A DNA stretch of 64,000 nt from Devosia lacusdianchii (GCF_022429625.1 NZ_CP092483.1:434001-498000); one strand, 5' to 3'. Positions 9,335-18,381 are shown, numbered from the stretch's first letter. Notes: generated by a model not told the origin, from the letters alone. Made by a program: numbers and translations.

Positions 9335-11719
9335 ATGAACGCCAAGAGCAATGGCTCGGCCAACGAGCAGCGCATCAAGACGATCGAGGCCCTGACCAAG
9401 AAGGCCCTGTGGCTGTCCAACTGGATGATCCACCACGCCAACCACATTCGCCCCAATGTGGATGGGGTCAAGGTCGGTGGCCATCAGGCGTCGTCGGCAT
9501 CCATGGCGGCCATCCTGGCGGCGCTCTATTTCGGCGTGCTGCGGCCCGAGGATCGCGTCGCGGTCAAGCCGCATGCCTCGCCGGTCTTCCACGCCATCCA
9601 GTATCTGTTCGGCAAGCAGAGCCTCGAAAAGCTCGAGAACTTCCGCGCCTTTGGTGGCGCCCAATCCTATCCCAGCCGCACCAAGGATACGGACGATGTC
9701 GACATCTCCACCGGCTCGGTCGGCCTCGGCGTCGCCTTCACCGCCTTTGCTTCGCTGATCCAGGACTATGTGCGGGCAAAGCCCTGGGCCCGCACCGACC
9801 GGGCCGAAGGCCGCATGGTGGCTTTGGTCGGCGATGCCGAGCTCGACGAGGGCAATGTCTACGAATGCCTGCTCGAAGGCTGGAAGCACGGCCTGCGCAA
9901 TACCTGGTGGGTCATCGACTATAACCGCCAGAGCCTCGACGGCGTCGTCCGCGAAGGTCTCTATGATCGCATCGAAGCCATCTTCCGCGCCTTCGACTGG
10001 AATGTCGTCACCCTCAAATACGGCGCCCTGCAGCGCGCCGCCTTCGCCGAGCCCGGCGGAGAAGCTCTCAAGGCCTGGATCGACGCCGCCCCCAACGCCA
10101 TCTATTCGGCGCTGATGTTCCGCGGCGGTGCCGCCTGGCGCGAGCGCCTGCTCGATGAGATCGGCGACCAGGGCGCGGTCACCGCGCTCCTTGCCCGCCG
10201 CAGCGATGCCGAACTGGCTGAACTCATGGCCAATCTCGGCGGCCATTGCACGCAAAGCCTGCTCGAGCAATTCGAAGCCGCCGGCAGCGACAGGCCCACC
10301 GTCTTCATCGCCTATACCGTCAAGGGCTGGGCCACGCCGCTGGCCGGCCACAAGGATAATCACGCCGGCCAGATGACCGGGGCGCAGATCGATATCCTGC
10401 GCAAATCCATGAATGTCCGCGACGGCCATGAGTGGGACAAGTTCGAGGGCCTGGCCGATCCCAAGGCCGTCGAAGCCTTCCTCGCCAATGCCCCCTTCAA
10501 CACGTCAGAATCCCGCCGCCTGAACTCGCCAGCCGTTGCTACCATCGGCCCGCAATATGTCGGCACCGGCGCCACCTCGACGCAGACCGCCTTCGGCAAA
10601 ATCCTCGACGCCATCGCCAAGACCGACAGCGATCTGGCCCGCCGCATCATCACCACTTCGCCCGACGTGACCGTCTCGACCAATCTCGGCACCTGGGTCA
10701 ATCGCCGCAATCTCTATGCAAACCGCGAAATGGTCGACGTGTTCCAGAAGGAAGCCATCCCCAGCGCGCAGAAATGGCGTTTTACCCCTGAGGGTCAGCA
10801 TCTCGAACTCGGGATTGCCGAGATGAACCTGTTCCTCGCCCTTGGCGCCGCTGGGCTCAGCCATTCCCTCTTCGGCGAACGCCTGCTGCCGATCGGCACG
10901 CTGTACGATCCCTTCATTTCGCGCGGCCTCGATGCGCTCAACTATGCCTGTTATCAGGATGCGCGCTTCCTCCTCGTCGCCACGCCATCAGGCGTGTCGC
11001 TGGCCGGGGAGGGCGGTGCGCACCAATCCATCGCCTCGCCGCTGATCGGCATGTCCCAGGATGGCCTCGCCAGCTTTGAGCCCGCCTTTGCCGACGAACT
11101 CTCCGTCATCATGGACTGGGCCTTTGATTATATGCAGCGCTCCGGCGATGCCCGCCCCGATCTCGCCGATTGGCCGCGCGACGTCACCGGCGGCTCGGTC
11201 TATCTGCGCCTCTCGACCCGCGGCATCGAGCAACCGCCCCGCACCGTCGACAAGGCGCTGTCGGACGGCATCATCCGGGGCGCCTATTGGCTCAATCCAC
11301 CGACGCCGCAATGCGAGGTGGTCATCGCCTATCAAGGAGTTCTGGCCAGCGAAGCCATCGAAGCCGCCGCCCGCATCGGCGGCGACCGTCGCAATGTCGC
11401 CGTCCTGGCCGTCACCTCCGCCGACCGCCTCAATGCCGGCTGGCACGCGGCGCAGCGGGCGCGCCTGCATGGCGATGCCGAGGCGCGCAGCCATATCGAG
11501 ACGCTGCTGGCTCATATCCCGTATCGCGCCGGGCTGGTGACAGCCATCGACGCCCATCCCGCCACGCTGGGCTGGCTGGGCAGCGTGCTCGGCCACCGCA
11601 CCATTACGCTGGGCGTCGAGCATTTCGGCCAGACCGGCACGGTCAACGACCTCTACGCGCATTTCGGGATTGATGCGAAGGCGATCGAGACGGCGGCACG
11701 GAGCTTGATGGGGCGCTGA
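9335..11719 (+). CDS. Thiamine-diphosphate enzyme, AceE/transketolase-like
   Basis: A 794-residue enzyme with the domain order of transketolases and homodimeric pyruvate dehydrogenase E1. The ThDP/metal motif starts GDAELDEGN at residue 166 and ends with Asn at about 197 (VIDYNRQSLDG). The last resembles AceE (CNLQRLDG) more than plain transketolase. The N-terminal KVGGHQASSAS and the middle-domain EGQHLELGIAEMNLFLALGA fit the pyrimidine-binding part. At 794 residues it is shorter than typical AceE (about 880), and no E2 or E3 gene is nearby. An Lrp-type regulator follows in the same direction. It may act on pyruvate or a related 2-oxo acid, but the substrate is unproven. Confidence 0.85.
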   Translation: MNAKSNGSANEQRIKTIEALTKKALWLSNWMIHHANHIRPNVDGVKVGGHQASSASMAAILAALYFGVLRPEDRVAVKPHASPVFHAIQYLFGKQSLEKLENFRAFGGAQSYPSRTKDTDDVDISTGSVGLGVAFTAFASLIQDYVRAKPWARTDRAEGRMVALVGDAELDEGNVYECLLEGWKHGLRNTWWVIDYNRQSLDGVVREGLYDRIEAIFRAFDWNVVTLKYGALQRAAFAEPGGEALKAWIDAAPNAIYSALMFRGGAAWRERLLDEIGDQGAVTALLARRSDAELAELMANLGGHCTQSLLEQFEAAGSDRPTVFIAYTVKGWATPLAGHKDNHAGQMTGAQIDILRKSMNVRDGHEWDKFEGLADPKAVEAFLANAPFNTSESRRLNSPAVATIGPQYVGTGATSTQTAFGKILDAIAKTDSDLARRIITTSPDVTVSTNLGTWVNRRNLYANREMVDVFQKEAIPSAQKWRFTPEGQHLELGIAEMNLFLALGAAGLSHSLFGERLLPIGTLYDPFISRGLDALNYACYQDARFLLVATPSGVSLAGEGGAHQSIASPLIGMSQDGLASFEPAFADELSVIMDWAFDYMQRSGDARPDLADWPRDVTGGSVYLRLSTRGIEQPPRTVDKALSDGIIRGAYWLNPPTPQCEVVIAYQGVLASEAIEAAARIGGDRRNVAVLAVTSADRLNAGWHAAQRARLHGDAEARSHIETLLAHIPYRAGLVTAIDAHPATLGWLGSVLGHRTITLGVEHFGQTGTVNDLYAHFGIDAKAIETAARSLMGR

Positions 11720-11745
11720 AGGACGCGACCGTACCTCACCCACCG

Positions 11746-11857
11746 GACGGCACCTCCCCCTTGATGGGGGAGCCTGGGAGGGGGTGTCGAGAGCCACGAT
11801 ATCGTGGTCAACCCACCCCCACCCTTGATCCCTCTCCACAAGGGGAGGGTGTCGACT
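11746..11857. repeat. Palindromic intergenic repeat, family B, copy 2
   Basis: The element has three hairpins: CACCTCCCCCTTGATGGGGG, a central pairing, and CCTCTCCACAAGGGGAGG, ending GGGTGTCGACTG. It lies in the same orientation as the copy at 12460-12572, so the lrp-type gene sits between two direct repeats. Confidence 0.8.
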
Positions 11858-11953
11858 GAATGTTGGTGCCACTCACGATTGCGCCCCAATCTTGCTCCCG
11901 CTATGAGCATCCCTGGCTAGTTCAGCCAAGGCTCACAGCGAAAGTGCCGATCC

Positions 11954-12424
11954 GTGCCAAAAGCCGACCTCGACGATATCGACCGCAAAATCCTCGCTGT
12001 ATTGCAGGCCAATGCCCATGCCACCACCGAACAGCTCAGTGCCGCCGTTGGTCTGTCGCCCTCGCCCTGCGCCCGCCGGGTGCGGCGGCTGGAGAGCGAC
12101 GGCATCATCAAGGCCTATATAGCCGTGGTCGATCAGGAAAAGATCGGCCTGCCGATTTCCGTCTTTGCCTCGATCAAGCTGGAGCGCCAGCGCGAAGACG
12201 AACTCGATCGCTTCTCCAACGCCGTCATGGCCTGGCCCGAAGTGGCCGAATGCTACCTGATGACCGGCCAGCGGGACTATCTGCTGCGCATCGTGGTCAA
12301 GGACCTCGCGGCCTATGAGAGCTTTCTCAAGCAGAAGCTGACCCGGCTGGAGGGCGTGGCGTCGATCGAATCGAGTTTTGCGCTAGGGCAGGTCAAGAAT
12401 GCGCAGGCTTTGCCGATACCGTGA
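11954..12424 (+). CDS. Lrp/AsnC-family transcriptional regulator
   Basis: A 156-residue regulator. The N-terminal winged HTH (about 5-55, LDDIDRKILAVLQANAHATTEQLSAAVGLSPSPCARRVRRLE) is followed by a C-terminal RAM/ligand-binding domain with AWPEVAECYLMTGQRDYLLRIVVKDL. The start is GTG at 11954; no strong ribosome-binding site is visible. It probably senses an amino or 2-oxo acid and may control the AceE-like gene upstream, which lies in the same direction. That pairing is inferred from proximity. Confidence 0.94.
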   Translation: MPKADLDDIDRKILAVLQANAHATTEQLSAAVGLSPSPCARRVRRLESDGIIKAYIAVVDQEKIGLPISVFASIKLERQREDELDRFSNAVMAWPEVAECYLMTGQRDYLLRIVVKDLAAYESFLKQKLTRLEGVASIESSFALGQVKNAQALPIP

Positions 12425-12459
12425 TGTTGCTGCGTGCCACCACCGAGCCACACCCACAG

Positions 12460-12572
12460 AGCGGCACCTCCCCCTCGATGGGGGAGGTTGGGAGGGGGTG
12501 CGAGAGCCCCGATATTGGGGCCAGTCCACCCCCACCCTTGATCCCTCCCCACAAGGGGGAGGGTGTCGACTG
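12460..12572. repeat. Palindromic intergenic repeat, family B, copy 3
   Basis: Close copy of 11746-11857 in the same orientation: CACCTCCCCCTCGATGGGGG at the left, a central pairing GCCCCGATATTGGGGCC, and CCTCCCCACAAGGGGGAGGG at the right. It lies between the convergent lrp-type and M81 genes and may terminate both. Confidence 0.8.
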
Positions 12573-12588
12573 CAAACTCGGCATTAAC

Positions 12589-14022
12589 TCAGCCCGCCCG
12601 CTTGCTCCACTTCACCTCGGGCGCCCACGCAAAATCCTTCTCGAACGGATATTGCTGAACGCTCTTGTGCTTGCGCTCCAGCCGCTCGACGAACTGATCC
12701 ACCACGCCCGGCGATAGAGCCATCAGGCTCGGATTGGCGATCGGCCCCAGATCAGGCGACAGATAGCCAGACTTGACCACTACGATCTTGGCCGTGCGCG
12801 GATCGAGCCCCAGCCGGGTGAAATCAGGGATATTGTGGAACGGCCGCCGGCGCACCGTCAGCACCAGGTCGATGCCGCCGATCCGCACCACGGCTTCGCG
12901 CAGGCGCGGATCATCGGTTTCGAGCAGGAACTGCACCACGGCTTCGGCATAGACCGGCTTGCTGGAGATATCGAGGCTGGCGCCGATACTGGTTTCGATC
13001 GTTCCGCCGACGCCTGCCGCATAGGCCGCATCGGTTGCCGCCTTGTCGGCAATGCCTGCAAACACCACGCCCTGCGCGTTGCGGGCGATGAGTTCGGCCA
13101 GCACTTCGGCGCGGTCGCCAACGCCGCCGCCGGTCGGGTTATCGCCCGATTCCGCCAGCACGGCCGGGGCGGTCGAAGCGGTCATGGCCCAGTTGACGCA
13201 TTCCTCGATCGAGCCGGTCTTGGTGCCGAAGACGAAGCGGTCGCGGATGTTCCAGTAATCCTGCGCCAGATGCTGCGCCGCCTTGGTCATCGCGGCCCGA
13301 TCCGTGCCGGTTACCACGGCACAGGCGGTCGAGCGCGGCTCGTCGGCCCAGACATAGCCGACCTGAAACGAGGCATCCCAGATGCCGCTGGGGTCTTCGA
13401 CGGCCTGGAGCTGGGTATAGAAGGTTCGCGCCGGCTCGTCTTGCGTGGAGGTCCGCTCACCTGGCAGCAGCACCGGCACCGGGGCCCAGGCGACGACGGG
13501 GCGTTGCCCGGTGCTGAGCGCCCGCACCAGCATGGTCACAGCGCGCCGCATCGTATCGGGCACGTCGATATGCGGGGCGGTGCGATAGGTCGAGAACATG
13601 TCGAGCCCGTCGACGATGGCCTGGCTCACATTGCCATGCAGGTCATAGCTGGCCGAGATCAGCACGTCCGGCCCGACCACATTGCGTACGGCGGTGATGA
13701 AGTCGCCCTCGGCGTCGAACAGGCCCTGGACGAACATGGCGCCATGCATAGCCAGATAAACGCCATCGAGGGGCAACGCGGCCCTGATGCCGTCGAGGAT
13801 TTCCGCTTTCCAGCGATCATAGAGCGCGCGCTCCACCGGCCCGCCGGCAATGGCGCGGGCATGCAGCACGGTGATGAACTCGGCCGGAAAATGCGTCAGG
13901 AAATCGAAATAGGCATCCTTGAGCATGGCAGGGCCGCGTAGCACGCGGAAATCGGCCTCGCGGGCGAGGACGGGATTATAGGTGCTGCATTCGGTATGCA
14001 GCCCGGCGACAGCAATGCGCAT
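12589..14022 (-). CDS. M81-family metallopeptidase (MlrC/microcystinase C-like)
   Basis: A 477-residue protein of the MlrC family, known for zinc-dependent cleavage of linear microcystin and presumed to act on small peptides or amides. Family features include the N-terminal AVAGLHTECSTYNP, LDGVYLAMHGAM, the metal-binding SASYDLHGNVS, YRTAPHIDVPDT and the MlrC C-domain ESGDNPTGGGVGDRAEVL. There is no signal peptide. Its start codon shares one base with the stop of the MFS gene (TGATG), so translation is coupled to that transporter, which may import its substrate. A second M81 gene is at 25193-26650. The natural substrate is unknown. Confidence 0.92.
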   Translation of the reverse strand: MRIAVAGLHTECSTYNPVLAREADFRVLRGPAMLKDAYFDFLTHFPAEFITVLHARAIAGGPVERALYDRWKAEILDGIRAALPLDGVYLAMHGAMFVQGLFDAEGDFITAVRNVVGPDVLISASYDLHGNVSQAIVDGLDMFSTYRTAPHIDVPDTMRRAVTMLVRALSTGQRPVVAWAPVPVLLPGERTSTQDEPARTFYTQLQAVEDPSGIWDASFQVGYVWADEPRSTACAVVTGTDRAAMTKAAQHLAQDYWNIRDRFVFGTKTGSIEECVNWAMTASTAPAVLAESGDNPTGGGVGDRAEVLAELIARNAQGVVFAGIADKAATDAAYAAGVGGTIETSIGASLDISSKPVYAEAVVQFLLETDDPRLREAVVRIGGIDLVLTVRRRPFHNIPDFTRLGLDPRTAKIVVVKSGYLSPDLGPIANPSLMALSPGVVDQFVERLERKHKSVQQYPFEKDFAWAPEVKWSKRAG

Positions 14023-15203
14023 CAGAGCACTCCGGGAACTTCGGCTTCGGGATTATCAGGGGTGGCTTTGGCCTTGGTGACCAGCCGCCCGGTCAGCAGC
14101 AGGCTGATCAGCAGCACCGGCACGAGGCAGGCAATGCCCAGCCGCATGTCGAAATGCTCGGCGACGAAGCCGATGACCGGTGGGCCGACGAGAAAGCCCA
14201 GCAGCGCCACAAAGCTGAGGATGGCGACATTGGCCGACGCGGCGCGATCGGTGAGACCGGCGGCCGCCGTGACGGCTAGCGGGAAGCCGACCGATACACC
14301 CAGCCCGATAATGCCGAAGCCGACCAGCGCCAGCGGCGTATTGGGCGCGACGAACAATAGCCCGGCCCCAGTCAGCGCCAGCACGCCGCAGATGCGGGCG
14401 GTGTTGACCGCGCCGAAATGCTTTTTGAGCGTGTCGCCGCCAAAGCGGCCCGTCGCCACCATGAAGGCAAACACCGAATAGCCCAGCCCCACCGTGCCGC
14501 CGGTCGCGCCAAGCGCGTCGCGCAGGAAGATGGCCGACCAGTCGGCCATGGCGCCCTCGGTCATGGTAATGCCGAAGACGAAGAAACAGATGCCCAGCAG
14601 CGGCCAGCTCGGAAGCGCCCAGGCTGAGCGCTGCCCTTCACTCTGGGGCGCTTCGGCCGCAAAGACCGGCAGCGCCCTGGCGACAACAAGCGCCAGCGGC
14701 AGTACCACAACCGCCACCAGTCCGATCGCCATCTGCGGCGACAGGCCCAGCCAGGCGAGGCCGGAGCCAACAAGGCTGCCTGTCATGATGCCGACTGACC
14801 AGAAGCCGTGCGAGGTAGTCATGATGTGCGTCTTAGTGGCCTTCTCGACCGCGTCGGCCTGCACATTGAGGCCCAGTTCGACGAAGGACAGCGACGAGCC
14901 GGTGAACATCAGCGCTATGAACAGCAGCGTCGAACTCGGCGCCAGCGCCGGCAGCACTGCCGCGATGGAATAGAGCACCATGCCGATCAGGATCGCCACC
15001 CGCGGCCCGATCTTGCCGACCAGCGGCCCGGCAAAGGGCAAGGTCAGCAGCGTGCCGCAGGGCAGGCCGAGCAATGCAATCGCAAGCCCCTGCGGACCGA
15101 GTCCGAGCGCGTTCTGCACATCAGGAATACGCGGCAACCACGAGCCGAACGCAATCGGCTGCAGGAAGAAGATCAGCATCGTCAGGCGCTGGGGGGTAAA
15201 CAT
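14022..15203 (-). CDS. MFS transporter
   Basis: A major facilitator of 393 residues with about twelve hydrophobic segments and the loop 2-3 motif region GPLVGKIGPRVAILIG. Late helices include VALLGFLVGPPVIGFVAEHF. It is the first gene of a two-gene unit with the M81 gene and overlaps it by one base. The cargo cannot be inferred from sequence; coupling to a peptidase suggests a small peptide or amide, or export of its product. Confidence 0.9.
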   Translation of the reverse strand: MFTPQRLTMLIFFLQPIAFGSWLPRIPDVQNALGLGPQGLAIALLGLPCGTLLTLPFAGPLVGKIGPRVAILIGMVLYSIAAVLPALAPSSTLLFIALMFTGSSLSFVELGLNVQADAVEKATKTHIMTTSHGFWSVGIMTGSLVGSGLAWLGLSPQMAIGLVAVVVLPLALVVARALPVFAAEAPQSEGQRSAWALPSWPLLGICFFVFGITMTEGAMADWSAIFLRDALGATGGTVGLGYSVFAFMVATGRFGGDTLKKHFGAVNTARICGVLALTGAGLLFVAPNTPLALVGFGIIGLGVSVGFPLAVTAAAGLTDRAASANVAILSFVALLGFLVGPPVIGFVAEHFDMRLGIACLVPVLLISLLLTGRLVTKAKATPDNPEAEVPGVL

Positions 15204-15226
15204 CGGTGTCGTCTCTGTGCTTCAGT

Positions 15227-15279
15227 CGTCCCCTTCTCCCCTCGTGGGAGAAGGTGCCCGAAGGGCGGATGAGGGGGCT
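15227..15279. repeat. Palindromic intergenic repeat, family C (half element)
   Basis: It consists of the hairpin CCTTCTCCCCTCGTGGGAGAAGG followed by GCCCGAAGGGCGGATGAGGGGG. The same unit recurs in the full inverted element at 59921-60042. Confidence 0.7.
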
Positions 15280-15322
15280 GGTGATGGCTGCACGCACCGT
15301 GCCACCCCAAGCGCCAGCGCAA

Positions 15323-15421
15323 TTCCCTCCCCTTGATGGGAGGGCTAGGGTGGGGTGGGGCCCAGAGTACCGAGTTCGTGACTCACCCCCACCCTCATTC
15401 CGTCCCCACAAGGGGGAGGGA
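15323..15421. repeat. Palindromic intergenic repeat, family B, divergent copy
   Basis: CCCTCCCCTTGATGGGAGGG at the left and CCCCCACCCTCATTCCGTCCCCACAAGGGGGAGGG-like sequence at the right match family B with several changes. It lies between the MFS gene and the NTF2-like gene. Confidence 0.65.
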
Positions 15422-15438
15422 GGCAGATCGCGCTAGCC

Positions 15439-15918
15439 CTACCTACCCATCGGATACGGCAAATACCCGGCAAAGCCGGTCAGCTTCCATTCTCCGCCCA
15501 CCTTGCGCAGGAAATACAGCGTCTGCCAGTTCAGCACGTCCTTGCCGCCGTCGGTGAGCTTGATCTCGCCGTCGAACTTCTTGTGCGCGATGGCGATGTC
15601 GCCGTTGATTTCGATCTCGGTCAGGCTGGTGGCGCGATGGATGCCATCAAGCACGTCCTCGGCATAGTCGAGCTTCTGGCTTTCCCTGGCCTGGCGGATC
15701 CAGTCGTCGCGATAGGCCTCCAGCGTCGGGAAGCTGATGCGCCAGTCGTCGGGATTGCCCGACTTACCGCCATTAATGCCCAAAAACCCTTCCTTGATGA
15801 AGTCGCCGTCCACCATGCTCCAGTCGGCGGCGACGAAGGCGGCGATGTCGCGCTCCACCAGCATGGTCCAGATGGCGCTGCGGTCCGGGTCGTTTGCAAA
15901 GGGGTTGGTGCTGGTCAT
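15439..15918 (-). CDS. NTF2/SnoaL-like hypothetical protein
   Basis: A 159-residue protein with no signal peptide. Its N-terminal helices (SAIWTMLVERDIAAFVAADWSMV) and its ending of paired strands (VLNWQTLYFLRKVGGEWKLTGFAGYLPYP) resemble the SnoaL/NTF2 cone fold. That fold covers enzymes and ligand-binding proteins alike, so no function is assigned. It is a single gene, with a 400-base gap before the next operon on the other strand. Confidence 0.8.
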   Translation of the reverse strand: MTSTNPFANDPDRSAIWTMLVERDIAAFVAADWSMVDGDFIKEGFLGINGGKSGNPDDWRISFPTLEAYRDDWIRQARESQKLDYAEDVLDGIHRATSLTEIEINGDIAIAHKKFDGEIKLTDGGKDVLNWQTLYFLRKVGGEWKLTGFAGYLPYPMGR

Positions 15919-16228
15919 GATTGTCTCGCGTCTTTGACTTGATTGGGCGCCGGGGAGGGTGTCTGCTACCGGTCCATCAGCGTGAGCGACAATGCGGATC
16001 GCCGCCGCAATAGTGTTTCATATTTTCATTGATGGGGTTCATCCGTGTGCTTTTCGTGGAGCCCAGATGAATACCAATTGCGACATGCTGCCTGTTTCCA
16101 TGGCGATTGTCCACACCCGAAACGCCGCTTAGCTCGGTACAAACGCCCAGAATTTCAACAAAATGCTGCCTCTTTAGGCAAAGTTGCGGGGTGGCTTAAA
16201 TTGGTATTGTCATTGTGACGGATTCGTG

Positions 16229-16258
16229 TTGACATTGCTTTCGGAACGATCCTAATCT
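16229..16258 (+). promoter_or_regulatory. Candidate sigma-70-type promoter of the hexosaminide operon
   Basis: A perfect -35 hexamer TTGACA (16229-16234) is followed after 18 bases by a weak -10-like TAATCT (16253-16258), about 70 bases before the first gene of the operon. Confidence 0.45.
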
Positions 16259-16273
16259 TGAAAATCGTTTACA
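16259..16273. promoter_or_regulatory. Candidate operator TGAAAATCGTTTACA
   Basis: An imperfect 15-base palindrome (5 of 7 arm positions match) directly overlaps the expected transcription start of the operon. It could bind the RpiR-type regulator encoded at 21964 or a LacI-type protein. The assignment is an inference. Confidence 0.35.
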
Positions 16274-16327
16274 GAAAACCCGACCAATCCGAAAGAGATG
16301 GCGGGCTCTAACAGGGTAGAGCATCAT

Positions 16328-17482
16328 ATGCGGGTAGGCATTATCGGCCTCGGTTTCCGTCTCGGCTATTTGGCGCGGGTATTTTCCGCTGCGCGGGATG
16401 ATTTTTCGATTGCCGGTTATGTGGATCCCGCTCCCGCGGGTCTGCCCTATACCAAGGAACACGGTGTTTCCGTCGGCAAGCAGTTTGGCTCGCTGGAGGA
16501 AATGCTCGACAGCGAGAAGCTCGACCTGCTGATGGTCGGCTCGCCCAACCACATGCATCTCGAGCACATCCGCATCGGTCTCGATCGCGGCATGAAGATC
16601 TTCACTGAAAAGCCGGTGGTGACGTCGGTCGAAGATACGATGGAGCTGGCCAAACTGGTCGCCCAGTACGGCTCGGACAATCTGATGGTCGGGCTCGTGC
16701 TGCGTTATGCGCCGCTCTATGTCGATCTGCGCAAGGCGCAGGCTGAGGGATTGATCGGCGACGTGACCTCGGTCGAGGCTTCGGAGCATATTCCGCCCTA
16801 TCACGGCGCTTTCTTCATGCGCGATTGGCGCCGCTACGAGCGCTATTCGGGCAGCTTCATGCTCGAAAAGTGCTGCCACGATCTCGATCTCTATAACGGC
16901 GTCATGGGCTGCCGCCCGCAATATGTGTCGAGCTTCGGCGGTCGCCGCACCTTCGTGCCGGCCAATGCCCCGCAGAACCTTGGCATCAACGACATGGAAG
17001 TCTACCATCGCAAGCCCAGCGGCTGGCAGGGTAGCGACAAGGTGTTCGACAGCGACGGCGACATCATCGATTACCAGACCTCCATCGTGCAGTATGCCAA
17101 CGGCGCGGCGCTAACCTTCCACACCAACCTCAATGTCCCTGATGATTTCCGGCGCTTTGCCGTGATGGGCGCCAAGGGCATGGCCGAAGGCGATTTCATC
17201 CGCAATTTCCTGCGCGTCACCGATAGCCGCACCTCCGACCGCCTGGTCGACGCGACCTACAAGACATCGGGCCTGAGCCAGCACTACGGTGCCGACGAGC
17301 AGATGGCCGAGGATATCCTCAAGCACATGACCGAAGGCGTGCCGCTGCCGGTTTCGGTGACCGACGCCCTTGAGGCGGGTCTGCTGGCGCTCAGCATGGA
17401 CCAGGCGATGCGCACCCGATCTGTCATCGACATGAACCCGATCTGGCAGCAATTCGACGCCGCCCTCGGGCGCGCGAGCTAA
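16328..17482 (+). CDS. Gfo/Idh/MocA-family NAD(P)-dependent oxidoreductase
   Basis: A 384-residue oxidoreductase. The N-terminal Rossmann fold starts RVGIIGLGFRLG, followed by the family signature GMKIFTEKPVVTSVED with the conserved Lys of EKP. The C-terminal alpha/beta domain includes MLEKCCHDLDLYN, where the conserved His-Asp of this family is expected. I chose the ATG at 16328 because it begins right at the Rossmann strand; an ATG at 16298 with GAAAGAG ahead is an alternative. As first gene of a sugar ABC operon it probably oxidises or epimerises an imported sugar derivative. Confidence 0.9.
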   Translation: MRVGIIGLGFRLGYLARVFSAARDDFSIAGYVDPAPAGLPYTKEHGVSVGKQFGSLEEMLDSEKLDLLMVGSPNHMHLEHIRIGLDRGMKIFTEKPVVTSVEDTMELAKLVAQYGSDNLMVGLVLRYAPLYVDLRKAQAEGLIGDVTSVEASEHIPPYHGAFFMRDWRRYERYSGSFMLEKCCHDLDLYNGVMGCRPQYVSSFGGRRTFVPANAPQNLGINDMEVYHRKPSGWQGSDKVFDSDGDIIDYQTSIVQYANGAALTFHTNLNVPDDFRRFAVMGAKGMAEGDFIRNFLRVTDSRTSDRLVDATYKTSGLSQHYGADEQMAEDILKHMTEGVPLPVSVTDALEAGLLALSMDQAMRTRSVIDMNPIWQQFDAALGRAS

Positions 17483-17493
17483 GGAGAAGTCAG

Positions 17494-18381
17494 ATGACCG
17501 GAAACCGTAGCGCTTCCCTATTCGCTTTCGCCCTACTGGCTCCGGCTCTGATCTATATTACCATCATCGTGGCCTACCCGTTGTTCGACACCATCGTGTT
17601 GAGCTTCACCAATGCCGCCCTGCGCCCGACTTACGACTTCGTCGGCTGGGCCAATTACCAGCGCATTTTCGGCGCCGGCAATTTCACCGAAGTCATCGTC
17701 CGGACCTTCATCTGGACCTTCTTCTCGGTCGCCACCAAAATGGTGATCGGCGTGCTGGGTGCGACGCTGCTCAATGCAGCGATCCCCGGCCAGACCGTGT
17801 TCCGCATCCTCACCATGCCACCCTGGATCGTGCCGATGGCTATCGGCATCTTCATGTGGGGCTGGATGTATAACGGCCAGTTCGGCATGATTTCCGGCCT
17901 CTTGCAGAATTTCGGCCTCATCGACGGACCATGGCCGATCCTGGCGCAGGGCAGCTCGGCCTTCTGGGCCACCATCGTCACCGACGTGTGGATCGGCGTG
18001 CCGATGGTCACGATCTATATGCTGGCCGCCATGCAATCGATCCCCAAGGACCTTTACGAGGCTGCCTGGACCGATGGCGCCGGCCGTTTCTATCGCTTTC
18101 GCCGCATTACGCTGCCGCTGATGATCCCGGCTTTGCTGACCATGAGCCTGCTCAGCATGATCGCCACGTTCAATTCGTTCGACATCATCTGGATCCTGAC
18201 CCAGGGCGGTCCTTCGGGTACCACCACGACCATGATCATCGACACCTACAAGACTGCCATGGGCAGCCGCAAATACGGCGAAGGCGCCGCCCGCGCCGTG
18301 GTCATCTGCATCTTCGTGTCGCTGTTCTGCATCGCCTACTTCCGTGCCGTCCGGAAACTGTCGCAGGGAGAAGCCAAATGA
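17494..18381 (+). CDS. Sugar ABC transporter permease (MalF/UgpA type)
   Basis: A 295-residue membrane permease with about six helices, the first at about residues 8-30. The EAA loop DLYEAAWTDGAGRFYRFRRITLP docks the ATPase. It starts 11 bases after the oxidoreductase gene, with AAGGAG directly upstream, and its stop overlaps the next start (ATGA). It forms the channel with the product of 18378-19316. Confidence 0.95.
   Translation: MTGNRSASLFAFALLAPALIYITIIVAYPLFDTIVLSFTNAALRPTYDFVGWANYQRIFGAGNFTEVIVRTFIWTFFSVATKMVIGVLGATLLNAAIPGQTVFRILTMPPWIVPMAIGIFMWGWMYNGQFGMISGLLQNFGLIDGPWPILAQGSSAFWATIVTDVWIGVPMVTIYMLAAMQSIPKDLYEAAWTDGAGRFYRFRRITLPLMIPALLTMSLLSMIATFNSFDIIWILTQGGPSGTTTTMIIDTYKTAMGSRKYGEGAARAVVICIFVSLFCIAYFRAVRKLSQGEAK

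Larger units (their letters stand above)
15919..16327. other. Intergenic control region with several short repeats
   Basis: No convincing gene is seen here. The region is richer in AT than its surroundings. It contains a 9-base inverted repeat (ATACCAATT at 16071-16079, AATTGGTAT at 16199-16207), the direct repeat ATGCTGCCT near 16083 and 16163, and a small hairpin TGCCT-cttt-AGGCA. The promoter and operator candidates listed separately are also in this region. Confidence 0.55.

Noticed and set aside
11746..12572. CRISPR-like repeated units
   Set aside because: There are only two copies, 714 bases apart with a gene between them; there is no regular spacing.
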